The notes beneath the pieces are model-generated. The model searched no databases. It was given only the letters and a program-made list of their open reading frames with translations, and was not told where the DNA came from. This document shows, one piece after another, positions 9,276 through 15,946 of a stretch of DNA of 39,528 nucleotides; position 1 is the first letter of the stretch, and each line of letters begins with the position of its first letter. The DNA is from PWHG01 sp964406935 (GTDB lineage: Bacteria; Patescibacteriota; Patescibacteriia; Patescibacteriales; UBA12465). The stretch spans positions 1-39,528 of the forward strand of contig CAYOTM010000007.1 of assembly GCA_964406935.1 (NCBI GenBank). The letters are read 5' to 3'. The translations under genes and the position numbers were made by a program.

Positions 9276-11234
9276 TTAATTACGGATAAATCGTTTAGAA
9301 GTTTTTACATACCACTCGCTAATTGAAGAGAAGCGATCACTAGGGTTATTAATTGTTACAGTAGAAAACCCTTTAACTCGTCTATCTTGAACATAAGGAT
9401 AAACCGGGGAAAAAAGAAAAATCGCTGGTAAATCCGTAATTAATATTTCTTGAAATTGGTTATAATGATTAATTCTCGCCTCTTGATCATTAATTGTTTG
9501 GCGAGCTTTAATCAATAAGTTATCAACTTCACTATTGCGATAATTAACTAAATTTAAACCAGTTTGAGTTTGAGCTGAGTGCCAAAACGAAGCAACATCA
9601 GGATCACTACCAATAATTTGTCGTTGTAATAAAATTTCAAAATTTTTATCTTTAAGAATTTCTTCGGTAATCTGAGAAACAGATAAAGGCTGAAGAATTG
9701 TTTGAACACCTAAAGCTTCCCATTGCTGTTTAATTAAATTAGCTAAACTAAAATTTTCGGTGTTATTAGGAAAGCTTAAATAAACTACTAAAACTTCTTG
9801 GAAGGAATCATCTTGGGAAAGTAAACGCCAGGGCTGATTAATGTCTAAATTATGATCATTAGCTAAATTATTAATTTTTTCAATAATTTTACTATTCTCC
9901 TCAGAGTTTTCTAGTTGGCTAGGAATAATTAACTCCCAGTTGGCGACAGCTAATAATTCATTAGCTTGCTCTATATTATAGGGTTGGGGGTTTAATTGAT
10001 GATTATAAGCAAAATTACTAAACGGCAAAGGGCCATCACTCCGCTGAGCAAAATCAAGTAAAGCCTCGGAGATTAATTGATCACGATTTAAAGCCATCGC
10101 CAATGATTGACGAAGATTTTTATCAGCCAAATTCTTATTTTTTTCTTGATTAAAAAATAAACCGGTAACTTGTGGTAAGTCTAGGTGATGAAATAATAAA
10201 GAGTTTTTAGCTAAAATATCTTTTTTTAAATAAGGGGGTAAGTAGGCGATACCATCAACTTTTTTATCATTTAAAGCGCCCACTAATTGGGGATAATCAG
10301 AATAAAATTTAAAAATAATTTCTTGAAGATATGGCTGACGACCATAATAATCAGAATTAACAGTTAAGCGATACTCTTTGATTTCACCGGCTTTATTTCT
10401 GAGTAAAGATTTAAACTTAAAGGGCCCTGAGCCAATTGGTTTTAAATTTAAATCAGTTAACAAAATGGAGTCAGGTGTAATCGTGCCCCAAATAAACTCC
10501 GGCAAAATACCAAAAGTTAATAAATTAAAAAATGGAGCATAAGGCTCTTGTAAAATAAACTTTAAAGAAAAATCATCAATTTTTTCTAAATCAATCCCGA
10601 CTAATTGCCGCTGCCAAGGAGAGCGAAAATTAGGGTTTTTCATTAAATAGAAAGTAAAAATAACATCATCAGCCGTTAAATTTCCATCGCCATGCCACCT
10701 CACGTCAGAACGAATATTAATTAAATATTCTAAACCGTCCTCAGACACCTCCCAATCAGTCACTAAATCACCAACTAATTCTCCGGAGTTATTATAAGTA
10801 AAGAGACTAGAATAAATTAATTTAGCTAAATCAGCATCAACGTCTCGGTCGCTAGAATATAAAGGATTAATAAACCGAGGCCAGCCCAAAACTCCTTCAA
10901 CATATATCCCTCCACTCTTAGGGAAGGACTGAAAATAACGATTATACGCGCGATGACCTAAATAAATTAAGTTAGCTAATAACAAAATACCACAAACTAA
11001 AATAATAATTTTTTCTTTTTTAGATAATAATCGATTAACCTGTCTTAGTTGTTCTTGATTGGGAATATTACTAGCTGATAAAGAATAAATAAGATTTTTA
11101 TCTAATTGCTCTTGATTGCTTTTTTTATTAAAAATAAATAACTTAATTGATGACAAAAAACGGACTAATTTCTTTTTAGTCTTAATAAAAAATTTAAAAA
11201 ATTGTGTTTGAAGAGAGTCCACAATGAAATTCAA
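9276..11234 (-). CDS. Membrane-anchored solute-binding protein, family 5 (peptide/nickel type)
   Basis: About 652 residues. A cytoplasmic, basic N-terminal part of roughly 73 residues is followed by one transmembrane helix (about 74-93, with IIILVCGILLLANLIYLG), then a family 5 extracellular solute-binding domain. Diagnostic stretches are EDGLEYLINIRSDVRWHGDGNLTADDVIFTF (read in parts), GSGPFKFK, and RQSLAMALNRDQLISEALL. The cell-surface domain should bind a peptide or similar ligand. No permease or ATPase gene is adjacent, which is odd for an ABC importer. The first start is TTG at 11234; a GTG at 11222 would remove four residues. It follows secG by 24 bases and probably shares the infC operon transcript. 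Confidence 0.85.
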   Translation of the reverse strand: MNFIVDSLQTQFFKFFIKTKKKLVRFLSSIKLFIFNKKSNQEQLDKNLIYSLSASNIPNQEQLRQVNRLLSKKEKIIILVCGILLLANLIYLGHRAYNRYFQSFPKSGGIYVEGVLGWPRFINPLYSSDRDVDADLAKLIYSSLFTYNNSGELVGDLVTDWEVSEDGLEYLINIRSDVRWHGDGNLTADDVIFTFYLMKNPNFRSPWQRQLVGIDLEKIDDFSLKFILQEPYAPFFNLLTFGILPEFIWGTITPDSILLTDLNLKPIGSGPFKFKSLLRNKAGEIKEYRLTVNSDYYGRQPYLQEIIFKFYSDYPQLVGALNDKKVDGIAYLPPYLKKDILAKNSLLFHHLDLPQVTGLFFNQEKNKNLADKNLRQSLAMALNRDQLISEALLDFAQRSDGPLPFSNFAYNHQLNPQPYNIEQANELLAVANWELIIPSQLENSEENSKIIEKINNLANDHNLDINQPWRLLSQDDSFQEVLVVYLSFPNNTENFSLANLIKQQWEALGVQTILQPLSVSQITEEILKDKNFEILLQRQIIGSDPDVASFWHSAQTQTGLNLVNYRNSEVDNLLIKARQTINDQEARINHYNQFQEILITDLPAIFLFSPVYPYVQDRRVKGFSTVTINNPSDRFSSISEWYVKTSKRFIRN

Positions 11235-11258
11235 CTAAAAAACTGGGGGCTAGTAAAC

Positions 11259-11471
11259 TTATAAAACTAAACTAGCTAAAGATACGAGAAAAAATAAAAC
11301 AGCCATTACAATGGTAGCAATGAATAATTTTTTTTCTAAACCTCTTTTGGTTAAATAAACGCCGCCACTACCACCAAAAGTGCTACCTAAACCGGTACCA
11401 CGATTTTGCATTAAAATAAAGGTAATTAGTAAAATAGGAATAATAATTTGAGCAATTTTAAGCCAAGACAT
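11259..11471 (-). CDS. secG: Preprotein translocase subunit SecG
   Basis: A 70-residue protein with two transmembrane helices (about 5-22 and 49-69). Between them lies the SecG loop QNRGTGLGSTFGGSGGVYLTKRG, quoted only to identify it (about 22-44). It is part of the SecYEG channel. It begins five bases after the rplT stop and precedes the solute-binding protein, so membrane and ribosomal genes are co-transcribed here. Confidence 0.9.
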   Translation of the reverse strand: MSWLKIAQIIIPILLITFILMQNRGTGLGSTFGGSGGVYLTKRGLEKKLFIATIVMAVLFFLVSLASLVL

Positions 11472-11476
11472 AAATT

Positions 11477-11863
11477 TTATTTTTGTTGCACTGGTGTTTG
11501 TTTAGCCGCTGTTGGCTTTGTTTGTACTTGTTCAACCAGGGCTGTAAAAACTTTTTTATTATTAACAGCTAAATCAGCTAAAATCTTACGATCAACTACT
11601 ACTTGAGAAGTTTTTAATAGATTAATTAATTTAGAATAAGATAAACTGTTTTCGCGGGCAGCAGCATTAATTTTAATTTGCCACAAACCACGGGCAGTTC
11701 GTTTTTTTAAACGACGGTCACGATAAGCATGGGCACCGGCTAAAGTGCGGGCGGTGCTGGCTAACTTAACTAAATTTTTGCGCCCCCATTTATAACCTTT
11801 GACTTGGCTTAATAGTTTGCGTCGTCTTTTAACATGGGTGGTGCCTCTTTTTACTCTTGGCAT
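11477..11863 (-). CDS. rplT: 50S ribosomal protein L20
   Basis: 128 residues, with the usual L20 core (PRVKRGTTHVKRRRK at the start, AYRDRRLKKR and LWQIKINAAARENSLSYSKLI in the middle) and a slightly extended Gln/Thr/Ala tail after about residue 112. It binds 23S rRNA early in 50S assembly and is an autoregulator of the infC operon in known bacteria. Gene order infC-rpmI-rplT is the universal one. Confidence 0.97.
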   Translation of the reverse strand: MPRVKRGTTHVKRRRKLLSQVKGYKWGRKNLVKLASTARTLAGAHAYRDRRLKKRTARGLWQIKINAAARENSLSYSKLINLLKTSQVVVDRKILADLAVNNKKVFTALVEQVQTKPTAAKQTPVQQK

Positions 11864-11890
11864 ATTTTTAATAACAACAATGACCGACGA

Positions 11891-12088
11891 TTAACGGTAC
11901 GGGGTCAAAGTTTTAATGGTATGTGTTAAAGTGTGATCAGCAGCAATATCTCGTCTTTTTTTACGAGTAGTATTGCCAGATTCTTGAGAATTAAAATGAT
12001 CTTGGCCAGCCTTTCTTTTAGTTAGCTTGCCAGAAGCAGTTAATTTAAATCGTTTAGCGGTAGCATTATGGGTTTTTATTTTTGGCAT
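11891..12088 (-). CDS. rpmI: 50S ribosomal protein L35
   Basis: A 65-residue basic protein beginning MPKIKTHNATAKRFKLTASGK, the L35 signature. It sits between infC and rplT with short gaps of 43 and 27 bases. No Shine-Dalgarno precedes the ATG. Confidence 0.96.
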   Translation of the reverse strand: MPKIKTHNATAKRFKLTASGKLTKRKAGQDHFNSQESGNTTRKKRRDIAADHTLTHTIKTLTPYR

Positions 12089-12131
12089 ATTTTCAGATAA
12101 AAAAACAGGCTAATACCTGGGTAAAATAATA

Positions 12132-12689
12132 TTATTTCTTCTTATTGATTAGTATCATGGTAAATCTTCCGCCCTGATTTGTCAAGGGTTGCTCCGCTTC
12201 AATTTGTAAATTCTCTTTATTTTTTAAATCATTAGCAAATTTTTCAATAATTTCGCGAGCCCTTTGAAGGTGTTGGCGTTCACGTCCCCGTAAAATTAAT
12301 TCAATTTTAATTTTTTGCTCTTTATTCAAAAATTTCTCCGCCTGGGCTAACCTCATATCTAAATCATGACTACTAATCCGAAAAGATAAACGAATGTTTT
12401 TAGTATCTACTTTTTTTTGCATCATTTTTTGACGATGCTGTTTTTTTTCATACTGATACTTTAGTTGACCAAAGTCCACAATTTTTACTACTGGTGGCTG
12501 GGCTTTAGGATTAACTTCAACCAAATCAAGGTCAAGGTCTTGAGCCATGTTCAAAGCTTCTTCTAAACTAACTTCACCAACATTTTCTCCGGTTTCGTCA
12601 ATCAAAAATACTTGAGAAGCGTGAATTTGCTTATTTATTTTAAAAATTTGTTTTTCTTTTTTTTCGGTGCGATGAAATTTAATTCTCAT
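12132..12689 (-). CDS. infC: Translation initiation factor IF-3
   Basis: 185 residues in the normal two-domain layout. The N-terminal domain begins at INKQIHASQVFLIDETGENVG (about 19-39), and the C-terminal domain contains KNIRLSFRISSHDLDMRL, KIELILRGRE and the end GGRFTMIL. The first 18 residues are a basic extension, so translation could also begin downstream. It starts with ATG here, not the rare AUU used for autoregulation in E. coli. It heads the operon, behind its own promoter at 12735-12763. Confidence 0.96.
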   Translation of the reverse strand: MRIKFHRTEKKEKQIFKINKQIHASQVFLIDETGENVGEVSLEEALNMAQDLDLDLVEVNPKAQPPVVKIVDFGQLKYQYEKKQHRQKMMQKKVDTKNIRLSFRISSHDLDMRLAQAEKFLNKEQKIKIELILRGRERQHLQRAREIIEKFANDLKNKENLQIEAEQPLTNQGGRFTMILINKKK

Positions 12690-12734
12690 GAGATTATAAA
12701 TACTAAAAATTTAAGAGAGGAGTCTTCTGTTAAT

Positions 12735-12763
12735 TTTATAGCTTAAAAACTAAAGTTAGTCAA
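12735..12763 (-). promoter_or_regulatory. infC operon promoter
   Basis: On the minus strand TTGACT (12758-12763), 17-base spacer, TATAAA (12735-12740), giving a leader of about 40 bases before the infC ATG. Confidence 0.65.
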
Positions 12764-12785
12764 ATTAATTCCTAATTTTATGAAA

Positions 12786-12806
12786 AACAGCTCAGAATGA
12801 GCTGTT
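12786..12806 (-). terminator. Intrinsic terminator after the small ORF at 12820
   Basis: Arms AACAGCTC/GAGCTGTT with a five-base loop; on the minus strand it is followed by TTTTC. It separates the small gene at 12820 from the infC promoter. Confidence 0.7.
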
Positions 12807-12819
12807 GGTAAAAATAATT

Positions 12820-13002
12820 TTATTTTTTCTGAAGAGGTGGTGGTGGAGCGTCATAGGGTCCGCGCACAAGATTACCAGTTTTAAGGGCCATTTTTAGTTC
12901 TTGGCCATTCTTCCTTAAAAAAATATAATAAGGGTAAGATTCTCGTTGTTTTTCCCAGCCTTCATTCATTTTTTGTAGAATATTAGCATGATATTCTCTC
13001 AT
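12820..13002 (-). CDS. Small hypothetical protein (60 aa)
   Basis: I do not recognise the family. The 60-residue product is polar and charged in its first half (MREYHANILQKMNEGWEKQ), has a middle with YPYYIFLRKNG, and ends in a proline run (APPPPLQKK). No signal peptide or transmembrane helix. The dedicated terminator directly after it and the reasonable composition argue for a real gene. No convincing promoter or Shine-Dalgarno is seen upstream. It lies between the tRNA-derived repeat region and the infC operon. Confidence 0.45.
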   Translation of the reverse strand: MREYHANILQKMNEGWEKQRESYPYYIFLRKNGQELKMALKTGNLVRGPYDAPPPPLQKK

Positions 13003-13406
13003 GGTAAGATAATTTGGAGGTAAATAAAATTATTTAAAGAACAAGGATTTTAGTTTATGGAAAAATTGAAAAGTTGTCAATACAAAAACAAATCTTTTAA
13101 AAGAAACAAAAAAAACTATGTTCGATTCCCGACATTATCTTTCATAAAACAAAAACAACCTTTTCAGGCTGTTTTTGTTTTATGAGCGGGTAACGGGAAT
13201 TACGCCTTCGCCCGCTCGCAGAAACCGAGCGGGCTCACTTGTCCAGACCGGCCGCTAAGCCCTACGCTAGCTCGGGCTTAGCGTCGCTCTCCTTTTCGCT
13301 CGAGCTTCCGCTCTCGCTCAAGACTCGCTCGCCGCTTGTTCGATTCCCGTGGCACTCATCTAACATAAAGAAAAAGACAGAATAAAATCCTGTCTTTTTC
13401 TTTATG
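13003..13406. repeat. Gene-free GC-rich region with a duplicated tRNA-derived hairpin module
   Basis: About 400 bases without a credible gene. A module occurs twice, at 13120-13200 and 13338-13422. Each copy has GTTCGATTCCCG (a T-arm sequence), then a long perfect hairpin, then the 3' end of the tRNA-Gly gene in the opposite sense. A 22-base stretch is identical at 13179-13200 and 13401-13422. The hairpins have 15-bp arms (13143-13157/13170-13184) and 17-bp arms (13364-13380/13390-13406) with different sequences. Between the copies lies a GC-rich insert, unlike the AT-rich surroundings, with two 9-bp hairpins: GCCCGCTCG/CGAGCGGGC (13210-13234) and GCTAAGCCC/GGGCTTAGC (13254-13282). Confidence 0.7.
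13364..13406 (-). terminator. Terminator hairpin abutting tRNA-Gly
   Basis: A perfect 17-bp stem (CATAAAGAAAAAGACAG and its complement) with a nine-base loop starts at the base after the tRNA-Gly discriminator. The T-rich descending arm (CTGTCTTTTTC on the minus strand) should act as an intrinsic terminator for the tig-smpB-ssrA-tRNA unit, and possibly as a 3' processing guide. It is near-symmetrical, so it could act in both directions. Confidence 0.65.
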
Positions 13407-13478
13407 AGCGGGTAACGGGAATCGAACCCGTCTTTCGACCTTGGCAAGGTCGCATAATAACCACTATACGATACCCGC
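13407..13478 (-). tRNA. tRNA-Gly (GCC)
   Basis: A 72-base cloverleaf on the minus strand. Acceptor GCGGGTA pairs with TACCCGC, anticodon stem CGACC/GGTCG encloses TTGCCAA (anticodon GCC), and the T arm is CGGGTTCGATTCCCG. The discriminator is T and no CCA is encoded. It is the last gene of the tig-smpB-ssrA-tRNA run. Its 3' end recurs as a fragment at 13184-13200. Confidence 0.97.
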
Positions 13479-13510
13479 TTAATTATTTTTATCGCTCAAA
13501 AACGGCTAAG

Positions 13511-13594
13511 TGCCGCGGGCGGGAATCGAACCCGCACTGCATTTCTACAACTGGATTTTAAGTCCAGCGCGTCTACCAATTCCGCCACCGCGGC
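13511..13594 (-). tRNA. tRNA-Leu (UAA)
   Basis: An 84-base class II tRNA on the minus strand. Acceptor GCCGCGG pairs with CCGCGGC, anticodon stem CTGGA/TCCAG encloses CTTAAAA (anticodon TAA). A variable arm of about 13 bases (TTGTAGAAATGCA) is followed by T arm GCGGGTTCGATTCCCGC. Discriminator A, no encoded CCA. It lies 14 bases after the tmRNA and about 30 bases before tRNA-Gly. Confidence 0.97.
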
Positions 13595-13608
13595 TAATAA
13601 AATAATTG

Positions 13609-13991
13609 TGGAGATGATGGGAGTTGAACCCATGTCTAATAAGTTCCTTTGAACACTTTTACAAAAATAGTTCGATTTATTTTTTTTGATCTTGTTCATC
13701 AAAAATCGAACAAAAGCGAACAAGACGAGCTTATTTTGATTTCGAAATAAATATTAAAGCTCTATTTATTTCTAAGTCTCGTTTATGACACCGGTGATCA
13801 ACCGTGAGACCCGGCTGAGCCGATGGTTATGGGCTTGTTTTATTAAGCCATAACAGGAGCGTAACTTGGAACTTTCCAGGTAAACGCTTTGCCAGTATTG
13901 GCAATTATTGTTTTTAGGTTATTTTTACGTGGTAACCAAAACACGCTTTGAATGCTCAAATTAATGCTTATTATCGAAGCCCGACATCCCC
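13609..13991 (-). ncRNA. ssrA: Transfer-messenger RNA (tmRNA)
   Basis: A one-piece tmRNA of about 383 bases that rescues stalled ribosomes with SmpB. The tRNA-like ends pair GGGGATG with CATCTCC plus discriminator A (13609). The T arm is GGGTTCAACTCCC and no CCA is encoded. The tag frame starts at a likely GCC resume codon after AATAATT and reads ANTGKAFTWKVPSYAPVMA. It ends at a double TAA in the loop of a hairpin (GTTATGGCTT.../AAGCC.ATAAC), as in other tmRNAs. Pseudoknot-like paired segments surround the tag. Its first G is also the last base of the smpB stop codon, so it must be excised from the smpB transcript. The tag is longer than the usual 8-15 residues and contains Trp. Confidence 0.95.
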
Positions 13992-14455
13992 TACTTCAAG
14001 CGTCTTTTTGTTAAAGTTCTAACCTGTCTATCAAGTTCTCGCCGTTTAATACTTTCTCGTTTATCAAAGGCTTTTTTACCTTTAGCTAAAGCGAATTCTA
14101 ACTTGATTAAACTTTTTTTAGTATACATTTTCACCGGAATTAATGTCAAGCCCGAGGTTTGAGTTTTGCCAATTAGACTATTAATTTCTGATCTATTAAT
14201 TAATAATTTTCGCGGACGCAAAGGATCATAATCAGTTAAAGGTCCGGCTAAACGATAAGGTGAAATTCTAGTATTTAATAAAAATAATTCTGGTCCTTTA
14301 CTAGCTTGCCGCCAAGCAACATAAGAGCCGCTCAGGTTAACTTGTCCCTCTTTAGCTGCCTTCACTTCATAGCCAAGCAACATTAAACCAGCCTCATATT
14401 TATCAATGAATTCATAATCAAAATGGGCTCTTTTATTTTTGGCCAGAATCGGCAT
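13991..14455 (-). CDS. smpB: SsrA-binding protein SmpB
   Basis: A 154-residue SmpB with the typical opening (NKRAHFDYEFIDKYEAGLMLLGYEVKA), the tmRNA-binding beta-barrel and the basic tail EFALAKGKKAFDKRESIKRRELDRQV, which enters the mRNA channel (both given as landmarks in parts). It delivers tmRNA to stalled ribosomes. Its start lies inside the last codons of tig (23-base overlap), and its TAG stop overlaps the first base of tmRNA, so chaperone, SmpB and tmRNA are made from one transcript. Confidence 0.97.
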   Translation of the reverse strand: MPILAKNKRAHFDYEFIDKYEAGLMLLGYEVKAAKEGQVNLSGSYVAWRQASKGPELFLLNTRISPYRLAGPLTDYDPLRPRKLLINRSEINSLIGKTQTSGLTLIPVKMYTKKSLIKLEFALAKGKKAFDKRESIKRRELDRQVRTLTKRRLK

Positions 14456-15734
14456 AATTCCAATCTTTAAGTTGTTTAATTATTTTATCACTCAGTAAAG
14501 CGTTGGCTAAATGTCTTTTATAATCTAAGCTGTCTAAGTTTTTTAGAGCCTCTGTTTGACCGGCATAAGTTTTTTTTAATTCGGTTAACCGCTGATTAAT
14601 TTCTTCTTCGGTGACAATCATTTTTTCTTGGTCAGCCACTTGTCTTAATAGTAAAGCGATTTTTATTCTTTTAATTGCATCCGGAGCAAAGTCTAATAGT
14701 AATTGCTCTTTGGTTTTTTTAAGGTGTTGCAAGTAATCTTCAAATTTACCACCCTGAGACTGAATACTTCTTTCCATTTCTAAGAGCATTGATTGAGCTT
14801 CGCTATTTACTAACTGATCTGGCAGGTCATCAAACTGACTATTTTTTATTAAAGCTTCTAACATTTCTTTTTCAGTTTTTAATTCTTGTTTCTGGGTTTT
14901 TTCAGTAATAATATTTTTCTTAACTGCTTCTTTTAATTCACCCAGATCTTTAAACTGCAAATCTTGAGCTAGCTGATCGTTTAACTCGGGTACTTGCCGA
15001 TCAAATAATTCTTTAACAGTCACTTTAAAATCGACTTTCTTGCCAGCTAAGTTTTTTTGATGATGCTCCTTGGGGTAGTCAAGGGAAAATTCTTTAACAT
15101 CTCCTTTTTTAACGCCTATTAAATTTTGATCAAAACCAGGTAAAAAATAATCTTTTCCTAAAATTACTTGAGCATCTTTTGCTTGGCCACCGTCAATTGG
15201 CACGCCGGCTAAAAACATCGCAATATCAACAATTAGTTTGTCCCCCTTTACAGCCGACTCAGCCTTAGCCGCCTCTTTAACTTTCATTTCTTGCAATTGA
15301 CCCAGCGTTTTTTCCAGTTCATCGGCACTCACTTTTACTTCCTCGGATTTAATTTTTAAATTTTTATATTCGCCAAGTTTAACTGTTGGCAAAACCATTA
15401 TTTTAATTTTATAAATAAAGTCATTATCAGGAGCCAATTTATTAATTTCTACCTGGGGCTGGCCAACTGGAATTTTGTCGCCTAAATTATCTTTAATAGC
15501 CTGATCAATTGTTAAGCGAACAGCAATATTAGCTGCTTCCTCTAAAATTGTCATTTCGCCAACTTTTTGTTTAATTATTTCATAAGGCGCTTTACCTGGG
15601 CGAAAACCTTCAATTTTAATTTGTTCAGACACTTTTTGAGCGCCCTTTTCTAAATAAGGCTTAAATTCATCACTGTTTAAGGTAACTTCTAATTCAATTT
15701 GTGATTTTTCTAAATCTTGTTTATTAATTTGCAT
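14433..15734 (-). CDS. tig: Trigger factor
   Basis: A 433-residue ribosome-bound chaperone and peptidyl-prolyl isomerase. The ribosome-docking signature FRPGKAP is at 44-50. The FKBP-like PPIase domain lies at about 160-245, although some aromatic active-site positions look divergent. The rest is the helical arms domain. It covers the nascent chain exit. It overlaps smpB by 23 bases, and together with tmRNA the unit joins protein folding to ribosome rescue. No Shine-Dalgarno; promoter about 65-95 bases upstream. Confidence 0.95.
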   Translation of the reverse strand: MQINKQDLEKSQIELEVTLNSDEFKPYLEKGAQKVSEQIKIEGFRPGKAPYEIIKQKVGEMTILEEAANIAVRLTIDQAIKDNLGDKIPVGQPQVEINKLAPDNDFIYKIKIMVLPTVKLGEYKNLKIKSEEVKVSADELEKTLGQLQEMKVKEAAKAESAVKGDKLIVDIAMFLAGVPIDGGQAKDAQVILGKDYFLPGFDQNLIGVKKGDVKEFSLDYPKEHHQKNLAGKKVDFKVTVKELFDRQVPELNDQLAQDLQFKDLGELKEAVKKNIITEKTQKQELKTEKEMLEALIKNSQFDDLPDQLVNSEAQSMLLEMERSIQSQGGKFEDYLQHLKKTKEQLLLDFAPDAIKRIKIALLLRQVADQEKMIVTEEEINQRLTELKKTYAGQTEALKNLDSLDYKRHLANALLSDKIIKQLKDWNYADSGQK

Positions 15735-15798
15735 AATATCTTTAATTTTAATAAAGAGACCGCTAAAGGGTCATCTTAGGTTTATCTTAATTTTTATT

Positions 15799-15827
15799 AT
15801 TATAACAAGGAAAATAAAAAAAATCAA
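15799..15827 (-). promoter_or_regulatory. tig-smpB-ssrA promoter
   Basis: On the minus strand TTGATT (15822-15827), 17-base spacer, TATAAT (15799-15804). A second possible promoter, TTGTCA-16-TATACT, lies about 45 bases further upstream. Confidence 0.65.
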
Positions 15828-15901
15828 TATTTAAAAATTGGCTTATATAAGTATAAAAAAGATTAATCTATTGACAAAACTAAAAATATATTGATTTAAA
15901 A

Positions 15902-15927
15902 AAGGCTCATATAATATGAGCCTTTTC
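15902..15927 (-). terminator. Intrinsic terminator after the membrane pyrophosphatase gene
   Basis: Arms AAAGGCTCATA/TATGAGCCTTT; on the minus strand a run of seven T follows. It closes the nusA-hppA unit before the tig promoters. Confidence 0.85.
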
Positions 15928-15946
15928 CTTTTATTATATTAAAAAA

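Noticed and set aside
13057..13185. Plus-strand frame of about 42 codons after a GGAGGT at 13015
   Set aside because: The GGAGGT is too far from the ATG, and the frame runs through a hairpin and tRNA fragment; no coding sign.
13338..13360. Possible plus-strand tRNA ending in a T-arm-like sequence
   Set aside because: The matching 5' acceptor arm, D arm and anticodon arm are absent upstream, so this is a fragment at most.
13262..13447. 61-codon minus-strand frame
   Set aside because: It overlaps tRNA-Gly, its terminator and the GC-rich insert; the translation begins inside the tRNA and has no coding character.
13496..13723. 75-codon minus-strand frame
   Set aside because: It runs through tRNA-Leu and the 3' half of tmRNA.
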